A DNA stretch of 64,000 nt from Macrococcus lamae (GCF_004359545.1 NZ_SCWB01000012.1:1-64000); one strand, 5' to 3'; shown: positions 52,877 to 62,072, counted from the stretch's first letter. Numbers and translations are program-made. The notes: generated by a model not told the origin, from the letters alone.

Positions 52877-53326
52877 CTATTGATTAACCTTACTCTGCTT
52901 CTCAAGGAAACGTTTAAGTTTTTCTTTATCCTTGCTCATCTGTTTAACATTGATATTGAAATCTTTATTCAATTTCTTTTCGGTAAAATGATAGGTTTTA
53001 TCAGGTGTTTTTACATCGACATAACCGAGATTGTCGATTAAACCGACTGCCAGCCCGCTCACTTTTTCCAAAGCTTTCTTTGATGCTTGGTCATTGACTG
53101 ATTTGTAATCAATGATGAGTCCATAGGGTTCCGTTGTCGTCTGTAGTTCTATCGTATAATCTCCGTATTGCTTCGCTCCCGCTTCTTCGAGAATGTGTAT
53201 CACTGCATTATTGTCACCGGTATGGGCAGTTTTCAAATCCCACAGTGCATCTGCATCTCCTGCTTCTGCGTTACTACAAGCACATAGCATGGCTATCATT
53301 ATCAATAAGCTAACTATCTTTTTCAT
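52877..53326 (-). CDS. DUF4825-like lipoprotein
   Basis: A 149-residue secreted lipoprotein with signal peptide and lipobox LCAC (C18). The mature part (LKTAHTGDNNAVIHILEEAG, YTIELQTTTEPYGLIIDY) follows the DUF4825 pattern. Function unknown. ATG at 53326 has GGAGG 7 nt upstream. Single gene. Confidence 0.75.
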   Translation of the reverse strand: MKKIVSLLIMIAMLCACSNAEAGDADALWDLKTAHTGDNNAVIHILEEAGAKQYGDYTIELQTTTEPYGLIIDYKSVNDQASKKALEKVSGLAVGLIDNLGYVDVKTPDKTYHFTEKKLNKDFNINVKQMSKDKEKLKRFLEKQSKVNQ

Positions 53327-53464
53327 CGACACGCCTCCTCAAAGTTATCTTTATTATAATTTGTGAATACATATTCATCAATATTGAATTAGCTAAAGAA
53401 TTTTATTTCTATTTGCTGTTATTTTATTTATGATGGAATTAATGAAATTATTGGAGGATCAGTT

Positions 53465-54370
53465 ATGAGTAACCAGTTAAAAGGGATTGTTCTTATTATT
53501 TGCGGTACTGTATTCTGGGGGATAGGTGGTACTGTTGCCGAAGTGTTATTCAAAGACTATGGATTGGACGTCAATGACTATGTCAAATTTCGTCTCATCG
53601 TCAGTGGACTGTTGCTGCTGCTGCTTGCGCTGATCAGAAAACAACCGGTCACTGCTCCTTTCAAAAATAAATGGACAGCACTTCAGATGCTGGTCTACTC
53701 TGTCTTTGGTATGCTCGCTGTCCAGTACACTTATATGGCATCCATTCAAACAGGTAATGCAGCAGTTGCAACTCTTCTTCAATATTTATCTCCTGTGGTC
53801 ATTCTCATATTTTACGTTATAAGCCGGAAGAAACCGTTTCGTCTGCAGGATTTAACCATTGTAGCGATCTCGATGTTCGGTACTTTTTTATTACTGACAA
53901 ACGGCAGCCGGCAATCCTTCGAAGTCGCACCTCCTGCTGTCATATGGGGGCTGCTCAGTGCTACCGCTGCCGCTTTTTATATTATGTATGCCGGCAATCT
54001 CTTTAAACATGCACCGTCTCTTGTGATTGTCGGATGGGCGATGCTGATCGGAGGCTTCTTCATGTTTATCCTTGATTTCAGCTGGTCATTCAATTTTACT
54101 GCACTTGGTGGCCGTGGATTGCTCCTGCTCTCAATTTCCGTCATTGTCGGAACGATGCTTGCATTCTGGCTGTATTTAGAAAGTGTCAACTATATCCAGG
54201 CAGAAATTGTTGCATTACTCGGCTGTCTCGAGCCGCTGACCGCTGTGATACTAAGCGTAATCTGGTTGAATGCTTCATTTGGTATCATGCAGTTCATCGG
54301 TATCCTAATTATTTTCAGCATTGTCATATATTCTTCACTCAATAAAGCGAACAGTAAAAAACTCTCCTGA
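53465..54370 (+). CDS. EamA-family transporter (DMT)
   Basis: A 301-residue ten-helix EamA transporter: LIICGTVFWGIGGTVAEVLF and ALLGCLEPLTAVILSVIWLNASF at the ends of the two repeats. Such proteins export or import metabolites; substrate unknown. GGAGGATC precedes the ATG. Confidence 0.87.
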   Translation: MSNQLKGIVLIICGTVFWGIGGTVAEVLFKDYGLDVNDYVKFRLIVSGLLLLLLALIRKQPVTAPFKNKWTALQMLVYSVFGMLAVQYTYMASIQTGNAAVATLLQYLSPVVILIFYVISRKKPFRLQDLTIVAISMFGTFLLLTNGSRQSFEVAPPAVIWGLLSATAAAFYIMYAGNLFKHAPSLVIVGWAMLIGGFFMFILDFSWSFNFTALGGRGLLLLSISVIVGTMLAFWLYLESVNYIQAEIVALLGCLEPLTAVILSVIWLNASFGIMQFIGILIIFSIVIYSSLNKANSKKLS

Positions 54371-54400
54371 CTACTACTTGTCAGAAGAGCTTTTTACTTT
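54358..54400 (+). terminator. Terminator after the EamA gene
   Basis: AAAACTCT(c)CTGAC pairs with GTCAG(a)AGAG(c)TTTT, followed by T. Confidence 0.7.
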
Positions 54401-54402
54401 AA

Positions 54403-55242
54403 TTATTTTTTCAGATCTTTCTCTGGTAATGTATTATGCAGTGATTTTGGTGGATTCTCGAGTTTCGGAATCTCGCCTTCGAACGGAATTTTTTCTACAT
54501 ACTTGAACTCACCATCTCCTGCAGGCGTCGTTCCTTCTGCCCAAGAGCCAAGACTGCTTTCTTCAGAACTTGCTGAATGATTAAATAAAGAGAAAGCAAT
54601 ATCTGTACGCTCCTGTGAGCGATCGAAAGTTGACGGAACAATCTTGCCTTCTGCTGCTTCCAGTTCAGCGATTGCCTGCATCCATAAGTTCTGGTGGAAA
54701 GAATCACGCGCAATAAGTACTGCAAGCATATCTTTCAGACCTGGATCATCTGCCATCTCATAAATGCGGACTGCCTGGATACGTCCTTGTGACTCAGCAT
54801 TCAAGTTAGCACGGAAGTCGGCAAGTAGATTACCGCTTGAAATAATATAGCTGCCCATCCATGGATTGCCGACACTGTCAGCTGGACGTGCATTAAGTCC
54901 TGAGACAATCGCATGCTGCGGATTCATTCCCGCTAGAATTGAGCCTACAACAGGATCCTTCGCTGCTGCTTCCTGATGTTTAATATCTGTGCCTTCAAGT
55001 AATCGGCCGACCATCGTTGCAAGCATTTCAATATGTCCTAATTCTTCAGTACCGATATCTAATAGTAAATCTTTATATTTTTCGTTACCTTTTCTTACAC
55101 CCCAGCCTTGGAACAAATACTGCATCGCCACACTCATCTCACCGAACTGTCCACCAATCAATTCTTGGACCTTCTTCGCCATCAACGGATCTGGTTTCAC
55201 CGGTTTCGCTTCGAACTGTAAATGTTTATCATGTAAGAACAT
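54403..55242 (-). CDS. Manganese catalase
   Basis: A 279-residue di-manganese catalase (PF05067, YjqC/YdbD type) that breaks down H2O2 without haem. The ferritin-like four-helix core carries Glu and His ligands in QLIGGQFGEMSVAMQYLFQGWG, GTEELGHIEMLATM, NLNAESQGRIQAVRIYEMADD and ARDSFHQNLWMQAI. The C-terminal lid is Pro-rich. AGGAGG precedes the ATG. Single gene. Confidence 0.92.
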   Translation of the reverse strand: MFLHDKHLQFEAKPVKPDPLMAKKVQELIGGQFGEMSVAMQYLFQGWGVRKGNEKYKDLLLDIGTEELGHIEMLATMVGRLLEGTDIKHQEAAAKDPVVGSILAGMNPQHAIVSGLNARPADSVGNPWMGSYIISSGNLLADFRANLNAESQGRIQAVRIYEMADDPGLKDMLAVLIARDSFHQNLWMQAIAELEAAEGKIVPSTFDRSQERTDIAFSLFNHSASSEESSLGSWAEGTTPAGDGEFKYVEKIPFEGEIPKLENPPKSLHNTLPEKDLKK

Positions 55243-55391
55243 AAAGTATCCTCCTAGTTTGGATTAGTCGTACCTTTATCTCTTACCTTCTCTATTTATT
55301 TATAAACATTCTACATTTAGTTTCGCTATTAAATGTCATGTTTTTCATAACAAGTTCACTTCACTGTCATATTTAATTTAATCGGTTGTTT

Positions 55392-55913
55392 TTATGACTC
55401 AAGTGGTTTTACCATGATCACATCAATCTGCTCATCATCTCCCATGAAGAATGAATGAGCACCTTGTCTCACAAATCCCATTCTTTCATAAAAAGCGATT
55501 GCATTATCATTATGTTCCCAGACGCCGAGCCAGATTTTTTGTTTGTGATGATAAAGCGCAAGTTCTACCGATTTATCGAATAAGTATCTGCCGAGTCCGT
55601 TACGATGAAATTCTTTCTTTAAGTAAATGCGCTCGATTTCAAGCGCATCATCGCCCAGCGTCTCTGTCTGTGCATCGTTAATGTTTACCTTTAAATAGCC
55701 TGCAAGCTGCGCGTCTTTATAAACAAAGTAAAACTCAGAGTCAGGGTTCTGAAGCTCTCGAGTCAATTTATCAAGGTTGTAGGCAGATTTCAGATAAGCA
55801 GTCATATTCTCTTCTGAATTATGCACGTCAAACGTCTCACGATATGTTGTAATACTAATCGTTTGAAGTGCTGCTGCATCGTCGACGGTTAATTTTCTTA
55901 AAGCTACTGTCAT
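55392..55913 (-). CDS. paiA: PaiA-like spermine/spermidine N-acetyltransferase
   Basis: A 173-residue GNAT enzyme very similar to Bacillus PaiA: ETFDVHNSEENMTAYLKSAYN, GYLKVNINDAQTETLGDDALEIERIYLKKEFHRNGLGRYL, WLGVWEHNDNAIAFYERMGFVRQGAHSFFMGDDEQID. PaiA acetylates polyamines. ATG at 55913 follows AAAGGG by 8 nt. The paiB gene that accompanies paiA in Bacillus is not here. Confidence 0.9.
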   Translation of the reverse strand: MTVALRKLTVDDAAALQTISITTYRETFDVHNSEENMTAYLKSAYNLDKLTRELQNPDSEFYFVYKDAQLAGYLKVNINDAQTETLGDDALEIERIYLKKEFHRNGLGRYLFDKSVELALYHHKQKIWLGVWEHNDNAIAFYERMGFVRQGAHSFFMGDDEQIDVIMVKPLES

Positions 55914-55942
55914 CTTCATCACCCTTTTATCAACGTTTGATT

Positions 55943-56329
55943 TTAATTTAACTCACTCACTGCGAAGTAATTGCCTTCAGTGTCCGCAAAATTAAAAACT
56001 TTCATGCCTGGCATTTCCAGTTTCTCACCCACAGTCACTCCTTTTGCTTTCAAATCATTATAAAGAGCATCCACGTCCGCCGTCTTAAACATTAAAGATG
56101 GTGTTTCAAGACTGACTTCAGGACTGAATTTCTTAATGAACGCTTTGTCAAACAACACAATTGATGTCTGGTCAGCATTTATTGTAGCAGGAGCCATTTC
56201 GAAAGATTGATACCCTTCTGGCAGCTCTTGCTGGTTGACTATCTTAAACCCTAATTGCTCTTGCCAGAATGCTACTGACTGTTCCAGATTTTCTACATAT
56301 AGCATTACTTGATGTAAACTTTGAATCAT
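55943..56329 (-). CDS. VOC-family protein
   Basis: A 128-residue VOC protein: SLHQVMLYVENLEQSVAFWQEQLGFKIV, a middle TSIVLFDK, and NFADTEGNYFAVSELN. His and Glu metal-type ligands are present. It lies between paiA and a GNAT gene on the same strand, with gaps of 20-29 nt. Substrate unknown. Confidence 0.84.
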   Translation of the reverse strand: MIQSLHQVMLYVENLEQSVAFWQEQLGFKIVNQQELPEGYQSFEMAPATINADQTSIVLFDKAFIKKFSPEVSLETPSLMFKTADVDALYNDLKAKGVTVGEKLEMPGMKVFNFADTEGNYFAVSELN

Positions 56330-56355
56330 TCTATCACCTCATTATTAGTATAAAA

Positions 56356-56913
56356 TCAATTAGCTTTCACCTTAAAATCCTTTTTCAATAAAGCGTAACG
56401 GTTCATATCACAGAACTGATCATTTCTATAAACATCGTCTTTGTCAGTACCGACAATTGTGAACCCAGCATTCAGTGCGACTTTATTACTTCCTTGATTA
56501 CCGACTTCGGCAATTATAGTCAGTTTGTTAAGTCTCATGTACTGAAATGCAATCTCACATACTTTAGTGACACATTTCGTTGTAATTCGTCTGCCATTAT
56601 AGTTTTTGTCCAGCCAGTAGCCAATCTCAGCTTTCTTATTATTCCGGTCAATATTATGAAGATCAATTGTTCCGACTAGTTGTTCATCATAATAGATGAG
56701 AAATAATCGTCCGGTTTCAGCAGCTTGTTTTTCAAGCATCATTTTGATGTACAGTCGTTCATCTGAGACTTCTTTTGTCATATCGACGAAATCGAGAAAC
56801 TCTCGTAAATGTTCTCGGTTATTATCCAGAACATTGAATAAGTCTTCTGCCAGAAAAAGTTCCGGTTGAACTAACGTAATATGGTCATCAACAGCCAGTT
56901 TAAAAATAGTCAT
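56356..56913 (-). CDS. RimJ/RimL-type GNAT acetyltransferase
   Basis: A 185-residue acetyltransferase: VQPELFLAEDLFNVLDNNREHLREFLDFVD at the start, VGTIDLHNIDRNNKKAEIGYWLDKNYNGRRITTKCVTKV carrying the acetyl-CoA loop, and KLTIIAEVGNQGSNKVALNAGFTIVGT. This is the YdaF/ribosomal-protein N-acetyltransferase group. Substrate not known. Confidence 0.85.
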   Translation of the reverse strand: MTIFKLAVDDHITLVQPELFLAEDLFNVLDNNREHLREFLDFVDMTKEVSDERLYIKMMLEKQAAETGRLFLIYYDEQLVGTIDLHNIDRNNKKAEIGYWLDKNYNGRRITTKCVTKVCEIAFQYMRLNKLTIIAEVGNQGSNKVALNAGFTIVGTDKDDVYRNDQFCDMNRYALLKKDFKVKAN

Positions 56914-56961
56914 GTGTTCTCCTCCTGCTGAAACAATAAATTTTTCTCATTATACCGATAT

Positions 56962-57609
56962 TTATTTTGATTGTATAGGCACAAAATATGGGCTGAGAAA
57001 ATGATGACTGCTTTCTTTTCTGCTGGATAAGTATGTCTTACCGAACTCATCAAGTAAGCCGTGGAATTCTTTGGCGTCTTCGTTAGTAAAATGGTCCGGC
57101 AGTGCGATTTCTTTCTTGAACTTATTATAATTCTCCGTATTGCTGTAGCCGAGATTTCTGTATAATCTCCGTGTATAGCTGTCAGGAATAAATTCGATTC
57201 TGCCGAATAGATAGACGAGCAGAACGTCTGCTGTTTCGGGTCCGATGCCATGAAGTTTTAACAGCTCGGCTCTCAAATCCGGACCGAACTTTTCAGAAAT
57301 CATGTCGTAGTTAAAATCATGTAATCCAAGCCAGGCAAGTACAGTTGCGATGGCTTTCGCCTTACTTTTATGATAACCGCTCGGTCGTATTAATGTTTCT
57401 ACTTCGTCAGCTGATAACTTAGCGAGTGCTTCATGTTTGAATGCTGTTGCTTTCTTTATGTTATCGAGTGATCTTACAACATTATTCCAGTTGGTATTCT
57501 GCACTAATATAGCACCGATCATCATTTCAATGTCATTGTCAGCCGGCCACCAGCCTTGCGGACCCATATGGTGATAGAGCAGTTGATAGAGTTCGTCTGT
57601 CGTCATCAT
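56962..57609 (-). CDS. HhH-GPD base-excision glycosylase, no Fe-S cluster
   Basis: A 215-residue endonuclease III-like protein: MIGAILVQNTNWNNVVRSLDNI, the hairpin LLKLHGIGPETADVLLVYLF and the catalytic Asp in PDSYTRRLYRNLGY. The hairpin position that is Lys in bifunctional endonuclease III is Glu here, so it is probably a monofunctional glycosylase. The C-terminal four-cysteine cluster is absent. It starts in the stop of the hydrolase gene (TAATG), so they are coupled. Target base unknown. Confidence 0.85.
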   Translation of the reverse strand: MMTTDELYQLLYHHMGPQGWWPADNDIEMMIGAILVQNTNWNNVVRSLDNIKKATAFKHEALAKLSADEVETLIRPSGYHKSKAKAIATVLAWLGLHDFNYDMISEKFGPDLRAELLKLHGIGPETADVLLVYLFGRIEFIPDSYTRRLYRNLGYSNTENYNKFKKEIALPDHFTNEDAKEFHGLLDEFGKTYLSSRKESSHHFLSPYFVPIQSK

Positions 57610-58541
57610 TATGATTCCCTTTCGATATGGTCTCCTAACCATAATAGAATTGCCTTCAATATTTGATCCTGCTTTTTGTCATCCAGTAGCAGATGTCGTC
57701 CTCTTTTCACAAGGTGCATTGTCTTATCTTGTGAACTGATGGCTTGGATGAAATCTTCGCTGCCTTTGTATTTTGCTGAACGGTCTTTTGTGCCATGCAG
57801 CAGTAGAACCGGTACTTTAATTTCGTGATAACGCGCGAGATTTTCTCTTGACGTTGTGATGATGCTGTCTGCTGAAATCCACGGTAAGTTCCTTGACACT
57901 AACTGCGTATCCTGGTCCAGCTGTTCGATGCTGTCTTTTTCAGCCGTCAGTTTTTTAGTGCTCTGCGTGGACACCGGGATACTTGCTGTCGGCTTAGTGT
58001 TTCTGAAAAAATGAACGATGATACGTGCCAGAGGATTTGTGCGATGCTCAAGCGAAGGAGACAAGAGCACGACACCGTCTACTCTTTCTTGGCTATCAAG
58101 CAGACTGGTCACAGCGACCAGTCCACCTAAAGAATGTCCCAGAAGAAAAATAGGTAGTGGCTGCTGCTTTAATTGACGTCGTGCTTCATTAAAGTCCTGT
58201 ACTGCCTGCGCCGCATCCGTGCTCCCTCTATTTCCCGGGGAATCACCGCTTCCTCGCATATCAAATGCATAGACAGAAATACCTATTTCAAGAAGATGTG
58301 GAATCAGCTGATTATTCTGATCTACAAATCGCTTTGCATAATCACCCCAGCCATGCTGCAGCAATATAACTGCCTTTTCTTTCGGCGCCTTCCAGTGATA
58401 GCCTTTAACTCCTGTTCCAATGTCCCATGGTTCGCTGGCTATCTGAAAGTGAGCATCCTTAGTTTTGTTTGAATCGTAATAATGGCGATAAATTATATAA
58501 ATAGCACCTGCACTTAATAGCGATAGTTGCTTATAGTTCAT
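57609..58541 (-). CDS. Alpha/beta hydrolase (monoacylglycerol lipase-like)
   Basis: A 310-residue alpha/beta hydrolase. The oxyanion motif LLQHGWGDYAKR, nucleophile S137 in GHSLGG, an Asp in LLLHGTKDRSA and a His in VKRGRHLLLDD make a full triad. This fits the PldB/monoacylglycerol lipase (hydrolase 4) group. A hydrophobic N-terminus (LSLLSAGAIYIIY) may anchor it in the membrane. Coupled to the glycosylase gene. Confidence 0.88.
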   Translation of the reverse strand: MNYKQLSLLSAGAIYIIYRHYYDSNKTKDAHFQIASEPWDIGTGVKGYHWKAPKEKAVILLQHGWGDYAKRFVDQNNQLIPHLLEIGISVYAFDMRGSGDSPGNRGSTDAAQAVQDFNEARRQLKQQPLPIFLLGHSLGGLVAVTSLLDSQERVDGVVLLSPSLEHRTNPLARIIVHFFRNTKPTASIPVSTQSTKKLTAEKDSIEQLDQDTQLVSRNLPWISADSIITTSRENLARYHEIKVPVLLLHGTKDRSAKYKGSEDFIQAISSQDKTMHLVKRGRHLLLDDKKQDQILKAILLWLGDHIERES

Positions 58542-58566
58542 TATGTCACTCCCTTTTTTAACTGTT

Positions 58567-58599
58567 ATAAAAAAATCTGAGACAGTAACGTCCCAGATT
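58567..58599 (-). terminator. Terminator after the amidase gene
   Basis: AATCTG and CAGATT with an inner GAC/GTC pair form the stem (58574-58599); seven T follow on the minus strand. Confidence 0.78.
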
Positions 58600-58655
58600 A
58601 TTGTTTGTTATAGTTTGAAAGCGAGAACTTCAGTATGACAATTACGAATAATGAA

Positions 58656-60218
58656 TCAGGCGTTTTGAAGATGGTCTTTCAGTTCATCATCTGTTAACCG
58701 ATATCTGCCTTGATGATGCTGTTCAAACGCATAGCCAAGCTGCAATACTTTTTCGTCCTCATTCATTTCTGCTGTAATCGTCAGACCGTGTGGTGCGCCG
58801 TCTTCATCCAGTCCTAATGGAATAGAAATTTCAGGATATCCAGCGACTGCTGTTACAAGTGTTCCAGCGTAGTCGAGGTAGGCAATACTGTCCAGTTGAT
58901 ACTTATCAATCAAGTCATCGTAATGAGCAGAAGCATTTTGAATCATTTCATCAACGACTGCCTGGTTATGCTCAGTTTCAGCAGCTGCAACAACATGTCC
59001 TTGACCGTACTTACCTCTTACAGATAAATCTTCTTTGTTATACTCTATCAGTTCTTCAAGTGTATTGAACGGCAGCTGGTGTTTTTTAGCGTAAGCCTGC
59101 ACATCTTTATTGAACTCTGCGTTGATGACTATGATGTTGTCGATAGTGTCTGTATCGAATTCAATCTCTGTTACCTCTGCGCCGGCCTGTCTCAGTGATT
59201 CAATTGCCAGCTGTGTCATTGCGTGATTATCCTGCACAACGCCTATGCGTTTACCATCAAGATTTGCCGCTTTCACATCATCTGGATCGATACGATTTAA
59301 TCGGTCTGCAACGATTGCATTATAACCATAAACTGCGTCAATGACGTTTTTCGTCATCGGTCCAACCACGTCAAGTGATGTGGCAAGCGGAAATACACCT
59401 TCACCTTCAGTCCGGTGGATACTCGGCTTAAATCCGACAATAGATGTATAAGCTGCCGGTGCTACGATAGAGCCCGTCGTTTCAGTGCCAAGCGCCAGTG
59501 CGCCGATATTAACCGTCGTACTCGTTCCAGCGCCAGAACTTGACCCAAGGGGTGAAAGTTTAAGCGGTTTATATGGATTTAATGTCTGACCATGCTTCGA
59601 ACTGTAGCCACTCGGCATTTTAGGTCCCATATAGTTGGCAAGTTCTGACAGATTCGTCTTCCCAAGAATGATTGCACCTGCTTCTTTCAGACGTTTCACG
59701 ACGTCAGCATCTTCAGTAGGAATATGCTCTCTTAATATATGAGTTCCGACACTCGTAATCATATCGTCAGTATTAATATTTTCTTTCACTGTAACAGGTA
59801 TGCCAAATAAAATCCCTTTTTCAACGACAGGAGAGGCATCACACTTGCGAGCCAGATTCATCGCTTCCGGATTGATTTCTGATATACCGTTAATACCATT
59901 TTCGCTTTGATCGAATGTCAAAATACGGTCGAGATAAAATGCCATCAGCATCTCATAGTTTAATTCGTTTTCTCTGATAGCTTCCTGTATTTCTTCAACA
60001 GAACGGTCGATGATAAAATCCGCCTTTGAACGTACAAGTTCAAGATTCACATCTTCAAGCTGTTCTTTGACCGCTTTGACGAGACGCTCTCTATTGTACA
60101 TAGCGTATGATGCTTTAGCTGTCTTAGGTTCTTTTTTTCTTGCTATTGTTACTCCAACAGTTGCTATCAGTGCTGCAATGCCTACAGCCGTACCGATGAT
60201 TATATTTTTATTATTCAC
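58656..60218 (-). CDS. Membrane-anchored amidase (amidase-signature family)
   Basis: A 520-residue amidase. After one N-terminal helix (about 6-26) the catalytic domain has K145 in PVTVKENI, the Ser-rich GSSSGAG (225-231) with the cis-Ser, and the nucleophile Ser at about 251 in GTETTGSI. It hydrolyses an amide; GatA-like proteins and peptide amidases share this fold. The anchor suggests a membrane location. Substrate unknown. Three 40-bp hairpins lie upstream of it. Confidence 0.88.
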   Translation of the reverse strand: MNNKNIIIGTAVGIAALIATVGVTIARKKEPKTAKASYAMYNRERLVKAVKEQLEDVNLELVRSKADFIIDRSVEEIQEAIRENELNYEMLMAFYLDRILTFDQSENGINGISEINPEAMNLARKCDASPVVEKGILFGIPVTVKENINTDDMITSVGTHILREHIPTEDADVVKRLKEAGAIILGKTNLSELANYMGPKMPSGYSSKHGQTLNPYKPLKLSPLGSSSGAGTSTTVNIGALALGTETTGSIVAPAAYTSIVGFKPSIHRTEGEGVFPLATSLDVVGPMTKNVIDAVYGYNAIVADRLNRIDPDDVKAANLDGKRIGVVQDNHAMTQLAIESLRQAGAEVTEIEFDTDTIDNIIVINAEFNKDVQAYAKKHQLPFNTLEELIEYNKEDLSVRGKYGQGHVVAAAETEHNQAVVDEMIQNASAHYDDLIDKYQLDSIAYLDYAGTLVTAVAGYPEISIPLGLDEDGAPHGLTITAEMNEDEKVLQLGYAFEQHHQGRYRLTDDELKDHLQNA

Positions 60219-60300
60219 TTGTGTTCCTTCTCTCTTATCATAGTGGTCTTTATGTATTCCCTAATAATGGTGTGTCAATCGTTGTTATAGGGATGCAGTG

Positions 60301-60420
60301 CATTTGCCTATCACGTTTTTACTTTCTTGAGAGGCAAATCCGTTTGCCTGTCACGTTTTTTCTTTCTTGAAAGGCAAATCCGTTTGCCTGTCACGTTTTT
60401 GTTTTCTTGAGAGGCAAACC
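60301..60420. repeat. Tandem triplet of a 40-bp hairpin repeat (family B)
   Basis: Three contiguous units of exactly 40 bp: 60301-60340, 60341-60380, 60381-60420. Each has an arm TTTGCCT and a matching AGGCAAA around a 22-nt loop holding TCACGTTTTT and TTTCTTGA. The base pair next to the arm is A-T in unit 1, G-T in unit 2 and G-C in unit 3. The array starts 4 nt after the stop of the GNAT gene and is in its 3' region. No spacers of the CRISPR kind. Confidence 0.9.
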
Positions 60421-60424
60421 ACAT

Positions 60425-60928
60425 TCACTTAATATCTATCCAGAAACGTCTGCTCTTAACACCGCTTTCCTGGAGATATGATTGATCTTCAACACCACCG
60501 TTATTCAGAATCACTTGGGCTGATCCTATATTTTCTTCATCACATGTGACAAGTGCACGTTCTACACTAAGCTGCTTTAAAAACTCGAGGCATCTCTTCA
60601 AAATCTCAGTGGCATATCCCTGCTTTCTGAAACTCTGACCGACTCCGTAACCGATATGGCCTCCAGTATTCAGTAAGTCTTCTGTCAATGTATGCCGGAT
60701 ATTTCCTGCGCCGACAATTACACCATCAACAAATAGAAATAATGTCGTATTCTTCACCCAGTCATTACCGCTTTCCCGAAAATCAAGTGCATCCAAAAAT
60801 CGATCAAAATCGTTAAACTTATAATAATTGGTCGCGCTCGGCACTATCATGTCCGGTTGTTCCCATTCACTGATGTATTTCATAAATGCTGCTTCATCTT
60901 CCTTAGTCAGACGTCTGAATTCAATCAT
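60425..60928 (-). CDS. GNAT acetyltransferase
   Basis: A 167-residue GNAT protein: FRRLTKEDEAAFMKYISEWEQPD at the start, IVGAGNIRHTLTEDLLNTGGHIGYGVGQSFRKQGYATEIL with the acetyl-CoA loop, and ALVTCDEENIGSAQVILNNGGV. It belongs to the RimL-like group. It is followed at once by the family B repeat array. Substrate unknown. Confidence 0.85.
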   Translation of the reverse strand: MIEFRRLTKEDEAAFMKYISEWEQPDMIVPSATNYYKFNDFDRFLDALDFRESGNDWVKNTTLFLFVDGVIVGAGNIRHTLTEDLLNTGGHIGYGVGQSFRKQGYATEILKRCLEFLKQLSVERALVTCDEENIGSAQVILNNGGVEDQSYLQESGVKSRRFWIDIK

Positions 60929-61035
60929 TATGCCCCTCCTTATCCATATCTTTTAAATCATCATACCATTCATTAGTCAATTGTCAGATATTTATATTAT
61001 AATGGCAACTAACAATAGTGAAATGAGTGATGACG

Positions 61036-62061
61036 ATGATCAGATTTGATAACGACTATACAGAAGGTGCCCATCCTTTAATCCTTGAAGCACTGATGAA
61101 GACAAATACTGAGCAGCTGCCGGGTTACGGGATGGATGATTACTGCAAGATTGCGGCGGATCATATTAAGCGGCACTGTGATAATGAAAATATTGATGTG
61201 CATTTCATGGTCGGCGGCACGCAGGCGAATACAACGATTATTTCTTCTATACTGAGACCACATCAAGCAGTCATTGCAGCAGATTCCGGACATATTGCGG
61301 TTCATGAAACCGGAGCGATAGAATCAACGGGTCATAAAGTCCTTGAACTACCGAACACGCAAGGAAAAATCAGCGCTGAACAGATTGAAAGCTATGTGCA
61401 AAATCACTGGGATGATCCAACCCATGAACATATCCCGCAGCCGAAACTCGTATACATTTCACAGCCGACAGAATCCGGGACGTTATATTCCAAGCAGGAA
61501 ATCAAAGCAATCCATGACGTCTGCCAGGCAAGAAACTTATACTTTATGATTGACGGTGCCCGTCTCGGCTACGGAATGGTCTCTAAAACCAATGATGTGA
61601 GCTTGAATGATTTGACAAATCTCTGCGACGTCTTCTATATCGGCGGCACAAAAGTCGGTGCAATGTTCGGTGAGGCGATTGTCATCAGTCATGAAACGAT
61701 TAAAGAAGATTTCCGCTATATTATGAAACAGCGTGGCGGAATGCTTGCAAAAGGACGATTCCTCGGCCTGCAGTTCAAAGTGTTGTTTGAAGAAGATTTA
61801 TATTTTGAAATCTCCAAACATGCCGTTCAGATGGCTGAATTGCTACTTAGTGCCTTCAAGGCGAAAGGAATCGCACTCAAATATGAGTCGCCGACGAATC
61901 AAATCTTCCCGATACTTCCTGAGGATAAAATCAAAACATTGAACGAAAAATATTCGTTCTATACGTGGGAAGACGCAGGAGACGGCAATAAAGTTGTTAG
62001 AATATGTACCAGCTGGTCAACTCGTGAAGAAGACATCAAGGCATTCATTGCTGATTTATAA
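61036..62061 (+). CDS. Low-specificity threonine aldolase
   Basis: A 341-residue PLP enzyme that splits threonine to glycine and acetaldehyde. The PLP lysine is K206 in YIGGTKVGAMFG; the ring-binding Asp lies in FMIDGARLGYG (D173), and FMVGGTQANTTIIS holds the phosphate loop. The start at 61036 (MIRFDNDYTEGAH) matches the staphylococcal protein of the same length; ATG 61030 and GTG 61027 are upstream alternatives. Single gene. Confidence 0.92.
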   Translation: MIRFDNDYTEGAHPLILEALMKTNTEQLPGYGMDDYCKIAADHIKRHCDNENIDVHFMVGGTQANTTIISSILRPHQAVIAADSGHIAVHETGAIESTGHKVLELPNTQGKISAEQIESYVQNHWDDPTHEHIPQPKLVYISQPTESGTLYSKQEIKAIHDVCQARNLYFMIDGARLGYGMVSKTNDVSLNDLTNLCDVFYIGGTKVGAMFGEAIVISHETIKEDFRYIMKQRGGMLAKGRFLGLQFKVLFEEDLYFEISKHAVQMAELLLSAFKAKGIALKYESPTNQIFPILPEDKIKTLNEKYSFYTWEDAGDGNKVVRICTSWSTREEDIKAFIADL

Positions 62062-62072
62062 AAACTCGTTAA

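Noticed and set aside
55243-55391. Possible sigma-B promoter before the Mn catalase gene (GTTTAT - 14 bp - GGTAAG)
   Set aside because: The -10 half matches the GGGTAT consensus in only about three of six positions; too weak.
56910-57251. 113-codon minus-strand frame overlapping the glycosylase
   Set aside because: Runs out of frame through the glycosylase gene and has no family features.
60301-60420. Possible CRISPR array
   Set aside because: The three 40-bp units abut without spacers and no cas gene is nearby.
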